Assembly (NCBI GenBank): GCA_029851415.1
Contig: CM056741.1
Coordinates: 144,138,522-144,202,521, forward strand
Source of the DNA: Eretmocerus hayati
Lineage: Eukaryota > Arthropoda > Insecta > Hymenoptera > Aphelinidae
DNA: 64,000 nucleotides
Reading direction: 5' to 3'
Position numbers and translations under genes: made by a program. Within the stretch, counting starts at the first letter, position 1, and every line of letters starts with the position of its first letter. This document shows positions 48,601-58,620 of this stretch, in pieces. The notes beneath the pieces are model-generated. The model had not been told where the DNA came from and made no database searches. It saw only the letters and a list, made by a program, of their open reading frames with translations.

Positions 48601-51415
48601 TCAATCGAATCCGAAATAGGAAAATGTACAATTCGATATATTAATCTGTATGTATTCGGATCGTGGACAAATGAAAGCTTTTTTTGAAATGTATTCAGAA
48701 TAAGAAAAAGCTCGAGAAAAAGAAGAATTGAATTTGAGATAGATCTAATTGATTTTTTCTATTTAGGAAATTCCTACGTTTCAATCACTTGCATTTAGAG
48801 TTCGTGATCTCACCTTCCTTGTTTGTAGGATGGAACTCGTGATTCCAAAAATAGACATGCATAAAATTGCAAATGAATAGTAAACGTAACCTTCAGGCAG
48901 CCAAACAGCTAGGGTGAATATTTGGAAGATATAGAAGGGATTCAAAATTTCAAGAATCAACAGTACTCCAACAGACTGGACTGGTACGATGATCTCGTTA
49001 GTACCGTAAACGGTTCGTCTGAAACAAGATGAAACTTATTCAACATTTTTTGTCATTCTAAAGGAGAAATTTAATAAAATATGCTCACTGTAACGTCTGC
49101 TCTTCTTTGGACAACCCATGGTTTTTCTTTGCATTGAGATCAGAACAATAGGTGTATTTGTCTAGACCTATGAGTTTTGAGAATTCAAATTTCATGACAT
49201 CCCAAACATAACATTTCTTCTTACACCAGAAAGCTCTGTATTCTGGTACTTCAATTTTTGTCCCATTCTCCAAACTTATTTTGAGATTTTTTCCTCTTAA
49301 TTTTCCCAAAACATCTGTTTCTTCTATTTCGATTGATGTATAACCGGTTGGCCTACCAAAAAAAGCCTCCTTTGAATTCTTGGATAAGGGTTGTGTAGCA
49401 GTGAAACCAGGGACGGTCCCAGAGATCGACTTTGGAGGGGGTGGGGGCGATTTTGACTTTTAAGGGGACGGGACGCACAGTGAGAAATCAAGACAAAGTT
49501 TTGGTCGCCAGCAACTATCTAAGAAGCATAGGCGCTAAATACCACGAATTCGCCTCGATTTCTCGCCATGGGGTGGTCGACACGAAAATCGAAGTCGGGC
49601 GTGCTCACGTGCGCGCATTTTCCTACCTGTCCTGTACAAAATTTCTGGGTGCTTGGGGGAGAGGGTCGCTCCCACTGACCCCCCCCCCCTGGAACCGCGG
49701 CTGAGTGAAATGAAAACCATAAAATCCCGCGTAATATAAACTACCAAGCAGAAATGGGGCAGAGCAAAACCTTTGAAAATTAATTCTATGGGCTGTTTCA
49801 TGATCGATAAAATTGGAGATTTTTGATTCAATGTTCCCTCAAGTTGACGGAGTTTCAGAGCATCCAGTTTTATACAACTTTGTCGCGGTCAAAGTATTTA
49901 GTAAGTCGTGTGCCTATAAAAATTAAAAATGAGATTCGAGCCACCTCATCTTAGTCAGATTTAACTTTTTCCATATCCTAATCCACATCTGAAGATTAAT
50001 AACAAATCCTTTTAGGATCCGTATTGGAAGCAGGGATAAGTGCAAAATAGTATCAAGTGAAATCAGTCTGTCCTCAAAAATCTCTTGCCAGTTTTTTATA
50101 AAACAATTCAATTTCACGTATTATGATTTTAGTCCCACTATTACCAATAGACATACCTACACGGACACAAATTGTGCAATCTTTTCGCGCGCAAGTTCAA
50201 ACTTCGGAAATCTATTCACAACAACTTGAGATGATATACTAGGTTCCATAATACTCCAGAATCCAAGATTTATCCTCAGCGAGATCCGCACACTCTTACC
50301 TTGGGATATGTGGTGCTACAATCTTGACATCCTTAACGAAGTATGTTTTATACCTCCCTTGGTAATCATCCTACCAATAAGCATAGATACATATATCAGT
50401 GTCTTATTTTACCTTGTTAATTACGTATCAGCTATCACATGAAATACTTCTTATTTGATAACTCACTATTATCAAAATTTTGGAAGCATCTTTTAGCGAA
50501 CACCTTCTATGAGTTGCGTATAAATGTAAGTATGGGTACCAGTGGAAGAAGAGTCTCAATATTCCAACGGTCAAAATGTAAGCTGTGTACGTGAAGAAAG
50601 TCCTCACCCAACTCCTTCTGAATCCATAGGCCAACTGAAAATTTTTTAAAGCATCTTTGTCATTTTAGCAATGCCTTCCAAATTACATTATGCATGAAAA
50701 CGCAGAGCAAATGAATTCAAACCTTCGACGATATGAGCTTACTTTTAAAAAAATTCTCATATACTCACGATATTTTCATCAAGTCCCGTATTGAGTCTCT
50801 GTACTCCATTGCCGAAGTCTGCTTTAGAGCCTGGTGACAAAATCTTTGATTACCAAATGCTCTTCGACAGGAGGCCCGAATCTCAAAAAGATTGATAATG
50901 AATAGTGAATTATTACACTAAAAGTTACAAAAAGTTAGTTTTTATGAACGAGAAACAATTATTAACTTGCGATCAATTTTTCTCTGGTACCAAAAGTTTG
51001 ATGTGTATAAACCACACTAAAAATGAGATTGAATTGAGAGCAACCCCTCATTATCTGTTAAAAAAAAACGTTATGTTGAAAATGCATATTTTAAAAAAAC
51101 ACTCATATCTCGTTTACCATTTCGTGACTAAAATCATTCTTAATTTTAAAAAGCTGCTTCAGCAGTCATTGGTCCCATGGAAAAAATAACAACGAATCGA
51201 CAGTAGATTCGACGCAAGAACTTTGAATATCAGCAAGTTCTTCGATTGATTTCACTATGGAATTCTAATTGAAAAACACCCCGTTTAGACCACAATTTCA
51301 GTGTTGTGTAGAAATTCATATGGGTCTTAGATGCAACGTCCAAAATAATCCACAAAAGAAGAAAACTAATTGTACATGTACTTTCGGGTATAACCTTACC
51401 ATCGACAATTGTCAT
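39647..51415 (-). CDS. anne: P5B-type ATPase (ATP13A2/ATP13A3/anne family)
   Basis: Exons from 5': 51400-51415, 50769-50818, 50467-50634, 50300-50370, 49089-49352, 48814-49018, 48269-48467, 45228-45339, 44388-44577, 44112-44312, 43323-43508, 42847-43215, 42526-42667, 41924-42367, 41580-41661, 39647-40685; 1245 aa, normal for P5B. Phases agree throughout. Seen: an early hydrophobic hairpin (about 30-60), actuator LTGES (323-327), PPALP (448-452) diagnostic of P5B, phosphorylation site [15 protein letters not shown] with Asp491, [15 protein letters not shown] and hinge [16 protein letters not shown] (876-881). A C-terminal exon holds about six membrane helices and a 100-residue cytosolic tail. 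Characterised relatives pump polyamines out of late endosomes/lysosomes. The first exon, coding MTIVD, is the weakest part. Introns host two hAT elements and a 1.76-kb element. Confidence 0.96.
40945..41375. mobile_element. Foldback element in the last ATPase intron
   Basis: Arms 41,053-41,154 and 41,258-41,362 are inverted copies, with shared TTTACCACCAAAAG and GCACTTGCAAATG. The sequence left of the arms (40,945-41,040) and the spacer both contain an ACATGAGCCCATATG-like block, which is also present in the foldback at 18,832-19,172. Confidence 0.7.
45465..45677. mobile_element. Non-autonomous hAT element, 213 bp
   Basis: Perfect 17-bp terminal inverted repeats (CAGGGTTTTTAACGAAA) are flanked by a perfect 8-bp direct repeat GTTATGAA (45,457-45,464 and 45,678-45,685). 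An 8-bp target duplication plus CAGGG ends is the hAT signature. The inverted repeats continue inward imperfectly (TTTGTTGAATTTCGTTGA) to a central palindrome. Confidence 0.9.
46209..47964. mobile_element. 1.76-kb element with inverted termini and repeated subterminal motif
   Basis: The ends read CCCTATATGAACGGCTC... on the left and, on the opposite strand, CCCATATGGACGGCTC... on the right, continuing into CGACCAGAACGGTATAAGTC at both ends. That 20-bp motif occurs seven times in all: + at 46,227, 46,395, 47,637 and 47,717; - at 47,471, 47,676 and 47,926. No transposase is visible. The target duplication is uncertain, so the superfamily is open. Confidence 0.75.
49408..49703. mobile_element. 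Non-autonomous hAT element, 296 bp
   Basis: Ends are CAGGGACGGTCCCAG on the left and CAGCCGCGGTTCCAGGGG on the right (opposite strand). They are flanked by AGTGAAAC (49,400-49,407) and AGTGAAAT (49,704-49,711), an 8-bp duplication with one difference. It has a GC-rich interior with G- and C-runs. It sits in the ATPase intron 55 bp before the exon starting at 49,352 (gene orientation). Confidence 0.8.
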
Positions 51416-52282
51416 GATTCCCTCAACAAAACACAGGATTCAATGGCGCAGCCACATCAGCCAACTTCTCTGCCAAGTCCAAATCCGTTGTCTGGAAAAG
51501 TCATTATTCTATTGTTATATTTCATCATTAGTATATGAAAAATTTAGCCTGATTGATATCGAATTTGGAAATTCAAAGTATTCTCCGTGACCTATATTCC
51601 ATAGTATTTTGTTAGTTTTTGTTAATTACTTCTACATCGGCATTAAAGACTGGCGTGAATGATATATAGTGTACCAGGGCAGAATTTCTTTGACCACTAC
51701 ATCAACACATTTGACTGATGGAGGCTTCGTTTCTCATTCAGATTCAGAAATGCCGTATGATGTCAGCAATGACGAAGCTGAGATATTCAACGAAATATAT
51801 TCTTTCACTGTAAGATCTGCAAAATTATGAGAATTGGACATCTTTCCCTCAAACGTGAATAAAAGAGACGTGTGAATAATGTTGGTTACTCTTAACTGAT
51901 TACTATCACGATTTTTTCGAGATATTAAACATATAATTCCGGAATACGACGTAAAACTGAGCCGATTTCTTGGTTAATTGTGTTCAATTATGCAGAACTA
52001 GAATTTTGATCAATAATTCTATCAGTAATCTTATACGTAAAATGGAAGTTCCATTGCTGACTAACCAATTCACAGGTACGACGGAAAATTCTCTCGCTTA
52101 CAATGTTCTCATACTGCATGAGCGATATAAGCATCAGGCGGTTCCACAGCTATTACTACTGACACTTTTGTATCTATCAAAGTAAGCAGTTTTAAGAAAC
52201 CTATCCATTATCATCTTAGAGATCCCGTAAGATACTCGAGTTCCTTGCATCTTAAAACAAAAAAGAAAAAAAACGTGTATGA

Positions 52283-52456
52283 GTCGAGTGTACCCAACAT
52301 GCTCCCATATGTCGAACTCAGGAGTGGGCGCTTGTTTACCATCTCGCAAATTTTCTTCGTGTCCGTGATGTTAAAATATGATAAACGTACCGCCATACGG
52401 CTATCTCAGAAGGGCGTGGTGTAGTATGAATTTTTCTCCACTCAGGGCGTGTTTAT
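52283..52456. repeat. Dispersed repeat, uninterrupted copy
   Basis: It shares TACCCAACATGCTCC, GATGTTAAAATATGA, CATACGGCTATCTC and AGGGCGT-type blocks, in order, with two separated segments at 57,950-58,040 and 58,547-58,614. Confidence 0.55.
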
Positions 52457-53559
52457 CAAACGTGGTAGCCCGGCGATGAGAAGGGAAGAAAACGGTTTCA
52501 CGTCCTTGATTTCCGATTCACATAATTTTAAATGATGGGGGCAAGTTGGATACACATTTTAGTGAACTCTCAAAAATTATTTCTTGGGAAAATTGTGATA
52601 TCTCAACTCTGGTTGGTCAAAATTGAACTCACCTCAGCTCATTTTGAAGGTCTTGGAACAAATTTGAGAATAAGCGTATAAAGTACGTTGAAAAATATTG
52701 AGTTAGGCTAAAGATATTGGCTAAACGGCTCAGGGGGGGGGGGGGCAGACATTTCGTCTGAAATTATTGAGTACATGACTCAATTATGCAGCTGACATGC
52801 AGCTCATCACCGTCGATAGACCACTCCCACTCTCCTCAAAAAAATGAATGATGACACACTCTTGAGATTGGAAGTATAAGCTCACAACTGTCGAAAAACA
52901 CTAGATTTGATCAATGATTTTCAAGTTTTGTCAAAGTTTTTGTATTTTTAGAAAATGGAACTCCATGAAAAAGTTCTGTATATTTTTGTCGTCAATATTT
53001 CTGACTGATCGAGTTGTTGATCACTTTCTCTTCTTCAGTGACATGTCTAAAATTATCACTGTAAATACTTACGTCGAGAGGTGAGAAAAAAAAGAACATA
53101 AAACATTGTTAAAATAGAGTGACAGAAAAGCTAATGCATAACTATCGTGCAACTGCCCGACACGAACAAGATACGGAAGAGCTTGCTCGTTATTGTTGTG
53201 AGCGACTAATATGCTCCTTCAGCTATTTCTCTGGTTAGTTGATGAGTTGAACCTCGAGTTGAACAATATATTTGCTATTATATAGGCTATAGCCAGCAAT
53301 GGTTGAACACGAGTTTTATCATGTCAATTTGATCAAAATTGATTGCAGATAATCGAGATCAAGTCAACGATTGAAATCCCCCTGAATAAGAACGAAATCG
53401 TTGTTTTTGCTCTCTGCAGCATAAGCGATGCGTTATACGCAAAAACTAACATCAGAATCAAGCCATCACCTGTCCGGCTAATAGAGGTGCTTATACATTT
53501 GCTCTTATGGGCGAATGTAATCGAAATTTTTGTCCGCGTCCGGGTTATGGAGTGTCCGC

Positions 53560-53674
53560 TTTAAAGAGAGGCGAATCTGTGGAAAAACTTGGGAGTTTGG
53601 CCGGTCGCAGGCGAAGTGTCCGCGATGTGGAGGCGTCCGCGTTTTGGAGGTGTCCGAATAGAGAGGTTTCACTG
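53560..53674. mobile_element. Terminal remnant of a probable pogo/Tigger-type transposon
   Basis: Read from the right, the end is CAGTGAAACCTCTCTATTCG, followed by repeats of GGACxCCTCC and a terminal TA at 53,675-53,676. Imperfect GTGTCCGCG-type units extend left to about 53,530. CAGTGAAACCTC-like ends with a TA target are usual for the pogo/Tigger branch of Tc1/mariner. The other terminus was not found. Confidence 0.5.
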
Positions 53675-54807
53675 TATTAATTATGATTCAAATCATTTAG
53701 CCATTGACTTTAAGAATCAATTGTTCGGCCTGACTAATGAGATTACGAGTTAAATCATTGGGATTTCAACTATTTCGAGATGTGCATGGAATCCGATACA
53801 TTCTTCAATGCATTCAAGGGGCTGAGCGCGAGCAAAAATTTTCGTAGAATACCCTTTTAGTTTCGGTAATCAGAATGCATAGGAATAATTGAATCTTACG
53901 AGTTGCCAAGTGATATGCGACAGAGAATTTATGCATTTAATTCCAGATTCTCACTATCATGAGGCATCTTTTTGAACGTAAGTGTAGGCATATGAGTAGT
54001 TCTGCGGAAACTTCGATATTTGGGGGTCGAAAACGTGCCAGCGCTAAATCTCACTTCCAAAGGTTCTAAGATGTATTTTTCGACTTTTTGAAACACATAA
54101 AGTATGAATAAACTCGCGCACGAATGCAAATTTTCCGATCATAAGTACCATAAGGATAGCATGGAGAGACGCGGTAGCGTCACACGGACCTGCGACATTT
54201 TGACACTAAAATTGATCTCACGGCCAAACGGTTTGCCTTACAATCTTGAGATTTGGAAGAGGTTCATTTGGCCACCAAATACTTTGTAAAAAATTGACTA
54301 GGACCTGCGTGACGGACCTGACAAAAATTTAGCAAAACTAGATTTTGGTGGAAAAACTGCTCTGCAAAGTGGGAAAATTAATTTTTTTCGATAGTTTGGG
54401 ACATGAAAAAGTTGCGCCTGGCGATTTACTTTAAGAATAAATTGGTGCGGAAAAGTCTAGAATGAGACAAATTCACTTTTATCGAGGAAAACTGAGGGAG
54501 TAAAATTTTAAGTAAAACTGCGTCACAAAATGTATGTGCTCAGCGCACACACAAAAAATGGTCTTTGGGCTCTCATAGCAATGGAATTTGGAGCTTGATA
54601 TCATGATATTTGATGTATTAGCTCGCCTGAGTCTCGAATGAATTCTACTGTGGCACCTCACACTCACAAGGGTCGAAATAATGGAAAACCACGCGGCACG
54701 GACCTGACATTTTGACCCTTTTTTCGATGGTAATTTTTTTGGGTCACCCTGGATTAGAAAACTAATGATTGCAAAAAAAAGAGTACAAAAAATACATTAA
54801 TAGTACA

Positions 54808-55006
54808 TTATGCACCGATGCGAGGTTAGGCTGTTTTGGGGCACGGGAATTGATTTTGTAACGAGGGGAAAAGATTCCCAGTGCCCCAAAACGGTCCGAC
54901 GAGCGAGGTCCATATACTATTTTTTGGTATCAGGGCGACTAAACGCCAATTTTCTGATTTGAGCCGGGAAGAAAAATGGCCGTTCAGTCGCACTATGCCA
55001 AAAAAA
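54808..55006. mobile_element. Two-module palindromic element
   Basis: Module one pairs TTTTGGGGCAC with GTGCCCCAAAA around a GGGAATTG...GATTCCC interior. CATACTATTTTTT-like DNA joins it to module two (54,919-55,006), which pairs TTTTTTGGTATCAGGGCGAC with GTCGCACTATGCCAAAAAAA. A diverged copy lies at 56,733-56,900. Confidence 0.65.
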
Positions 55007-55048
55007 TGACTTTTAAAATAGTTTCCTCAAGCGTTTTAAGGGCTCGTA

Positions 55049-55190
55049 TGTACACTCGGTTATCACTTGATCTCGCGGAATGTTGATATGTCTATCTCAT
55101 TTGTTGAATAGGTTAACTATTGAGTGCACTGAGTGCGACTGAGATAGAATTATAAACATTCCGCGAGATCAAGTGATAACTGAGTGTACA
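55049..55190. mobile_element. Palindromic element with about 35-bp inverted termini
   Basis: TGTACACTCGGTTATCACTT... on the left is matched, with one or two differences, by ...AAGTGATAACTGAGTGTACA on the right. A 70-bp non-coding centre separates them. No clear target duplication is seen. Confidence 0.7.
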
Positions 55191-55747
55191 AGCTGGCACA
55201 CGTTATTTCAAAGTTTCCACGGAGGTATTCATGTAGTAAATATCGAATATTGAGCAGAAAATAGAAAAATACATTCAATAAGAAGCTTTCTTGTGAACAG
55301 ACGACGTAATGAAGAGAATAATAGAGCTCAGACGACATGAAAATTGTACCTCAAGATCTTTTTAAAAATTAGTTGGTTGTTTTCATGTGATTTTGATAAC
55401 GACGCAAGATTCCACATGAATCGCAATCAAGTTTTCCGATCTAGTCCTTCACATATCCATAGCATTCATTACTGATTCTGAGTGCATAGCTCAACTGTCA
55501 AATGGATTACAGGATGCAATAATTACACAATCTATTACGGTCTGCGCTCACAGAGAATTATGCAAGGTTTGCATCATTTTGATTGTCGTGTGGTTTATCT
55601 CGAAGCTTATACAGCCTCGTCAAATACAATTTTTTTCACCCGATTACCAAAGGCGATGAGCATGCAACTCTGAATGAAAAGTTTCCATTTTTTCAGCACG
55701 TTTTTTCATTCGAAAATATTCATCACTGAAACTGGACGAATCTTTGT

Positions 55748-56583
55748 TCAAATTCTTGACAGAACCGTTCAAAATTTCTCGATGGGTGATCTCTCAAGTA
55801 CCCGTCAAGTATAACTTGCAACAGCGATAAGTCAAATTCTATGCGTCGGTACGGGTATTTTCAAAAGAGCATTTTAAAGGGCAAGACAAGTACTAACCTA
55901 CAGTGGGTTTGGATGATTTTCATCGAATATTCTTGCGAGGTCCTACACGCTCATGAAGAAATAGAAAATCTAAAAATTTTTACTTTCATTGAGACACCTG
56001 CAGTTTTGATGCGAATGAAGATACGGCAATTCTGGAGAGAGCATCTTGTAGAACGAATTAAATGCAATGTGTAACCATTTCTCGATCATTTTTCACGTAA
56101 CGTGTGTGAGAACGTATGAGCTGTCTGGAGGCCCAAAATGACTGTTTATCACCGGAAACGGTACAGAAAACGGTGAAAAACCATGCATAATTTTGGGTAT
56201 TCAGACAGCTCGTATTATGTGCTCACACGCGGAACGTGGAACGTTGTACAACTATCAAAAACTAGCTACACATAGTATTTTCCCCGCTCTACAAAATGCT
56301 CTTTGTAGAATTGCCGTATCTTCATTCGCATTAAAACTGCAGGTGTCTCAATGAAAGTAAAAAATTCTAGATTTTCTAATTTTTCATCAGCGTGTAGGAC
56401 CTTCAAAATTATTCGATAAAAATCATCCAAACCCATAAAAAGTTGGTCTATTTTCTGCTCTTTGCGAACTTTTTTGGAAATTTCCGTACGACGCATAGAA
56501 CTCGACTTATCGCTGTTGCAAGTCAGGCTACTTGAGGGATCACCCATCGAGAACTTTTGAACGGTTCTGGATAACGAGTTAAA
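55748..56583. mobile_element. Inverted duplication (foldback) with related open frames in both arms
   Basis: The left arm (55,748-56,074) and right arm (56,266-56,583) are inverted copies, roughly 80% alike by eye. The spacer is itself palindromic (GAGCTGTCT opposite AGACAGCTC, ACGTGT...ACACGC). The right arm keeps a 107-residue frame (56,266-56,589 -). The left keeps the last part of the same frame (FTFIETPAVLMRMKIRQF shared exactly). The peptide is not one I recognise. Confidence 0.7.
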
Positions 56584-56732
56584 TAGCATGGGTGGCTAAT
56601 CATAAATTTTCGTAGATTGTTTGACCCAACTATATAATGCAACTAAATTCCGTACTTTTAACTGTCTAGTTGCACTAAAAATAAATGTAGACATAACTCA
56701 CTCATAACTAATTGTACACAATCCACCAAAGT

Positions 56733-56900
56733 GAGGTATGGCTGCTTTGAGTCAAGGGAGTTCATTTTCCCCACGTGTAACGAGGAGAAATATTTTCCGT
56801 GACCCAAAACGGCCCCATCGCGCCGGCTAGGTGCGCATACTATTTTTTGGTACCAGAGCGATTGAACGCTAATTTTCTCATCCGGCCCAAGAGTAAAAGT
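56733..56900. mobile_element. Diverged copy of the two-module palindromic element
   Basis: GTAACGAGGAGAAA, CCCAAAACGG, CATACTATTTTTTGGTA and GCGATTGAACGCTAATTTTC appear in the same order as at 54,808-55,006. The inner pairing is decayed. Confidence 0.55.
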
Positions 56901-57949
56901 AGACCTTTACGCCAGAAAATCATCTGCATTCAATATGTTTGCTCTTCATCGTACAGTTGGACAACTTTTCAACAAGGTTGAGCACCTCAAAGTGAGTTTC
57001 ATGCATGGAGGTAATTCTGAGATCTGCACGGGCCAGAGTAGTGTGAGTCAGTCAAATTGGGAATTTTGAAATATTGGTGGGATAGGGTTTTATAGAGTTT
57101 CTTATCATCGGTCATCATATCTTCAATAATCCGTAATGTTGCGTTTCTGATTTTGTTTTTCCCGAATTTTCGACTTCCGCAAGAATTGGTCATACTGAAT
57201 TCTAACAAATAAACTTTTACTCCGAATAATGTCTCTGTAAATTGTTGGCATGATAATCACAGATTACTACAGCTTTCAAAATACTAATTCAAATTTTTGA
57301 AAATCTGGAAATGACCTGTACTTCTCTGGTTAGGGGTAGTCTATCTTCTACCCTTTCAACTTATCCGGATGAACAAATCCAAAAGGTTCTAAATCCTCGT
57401 TTGTAATAATGAAAACGAAATTGATGAATTGCAGTAGAAGTACCTGTTACGTACAATATCTGGATAGATGTAACTTGGACAACACATTAGGGACCTTCCA
57501 GTTAACAGACAAATTTTGAAAACTGTTGGAAATTTCACAAGCTAATATAATTAAACTTCTCAACTATTTGCCTAGTTATGGACTTCACATTCACGCCAGA
57601 TGTGAAAACGAAAATCAAGCTGTGGATGGAACTAAAATCCCATATGTTCTTTACGTCTTCCAGCGTCTCGCGCGTGTCTTGATGACCTTATGAATCTATT
57701 CAAATTTATATCTACGATTGAAAAAAAATAACTATCTAAGCATCAAGCTATGATGAAGCATCAATATTCCTTCGAATTCCATGCTAGTGTCCTGAATACG
57801 AGTAAGAGTTGCAAGCAGTTCCAATCAGCGTAAGCTGATTTCGCTCGTGATTTCGGGTGCTGTGCACGTGGCGAGAGTTTCTTCATGGAGGCTTGTGTCG
57901 CAGATAAATGAAGTCAATAACGTAAAGTATGCATTCAAATAAGGTAATT

Positions 57950-58620
57950 TTACCCAACATGCTCCAATGTGCCGATTTCAGAACTGGACACTCGTTGACT
58001 TAAGCAAAATTTTTTCACATTTGTTATGTTAAAATATGAGAAGATCAATGATTTGGGCCGACTTGGGATGATTTCTGCGTCTCCAAGAAATTATAAAGTG
58101 AGTTTTCGATACGCTGTGCGGGAAAAGTGTTTTTCCCGCACTGATTTTTCACTTTCTCGCACAGTTTGTCGAATAACACAGTTCGATACACGAGAGTAAA
58201 ACCCATTTTTCGCATCCTCGTGTTGATTCCGACCTTCGCCTATATACGGCTCAGGCCGGAAATCCATCACTCGGACGCGAAAGAAGTTTTTGCATCATTG
58301 TATCGGAATGTACTATTGCATTTATTGTCTTTGTAGACTTGAGATATCGCCAACAAAATTGCGTTTAGTGAAACTGGTGCCAACAATTTTAGGTTCGACC
58401 AATCTCATCGTACTTTAGCGCATCCTATTTCTTTTTTCAAGACTTTTAGAATCCGTTTTCGAAAGTTGCAAAACTTGGATTTGGAGCAATTTTATGTGCA
58501 AAACACGGAGATGATTTGTAGAACAAGAAGGCCAACATCGGAATGTACGTACCTAACTACCCCCATATGGTTATCTCGAAAGGGTGTGCACTACAATTTT
58601 ACCTCTCAGAACGTTGTGAT
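57950..58620. repeat. Split copy of the 52,283-52,456 repeat with an insertion
   Basis: 57,950-58,040 matches the first half and 58,547-58,614 the second half of the 52.3-kb copy. The 500 bp between them includes a GCGGGAAAA/TTTTCCCGC hairpin at 58,108-58,140 and sequence related to 23,090-23,335. Confidence 0.45.

Noticed and set aside
49408..49703. Possible coding exon of the ATPase in the GC-rich segment
   Set aside because: The hAT ends and flanking 8-bp repeat explain it. The neighbouring exons join in phase without it (AG|G).
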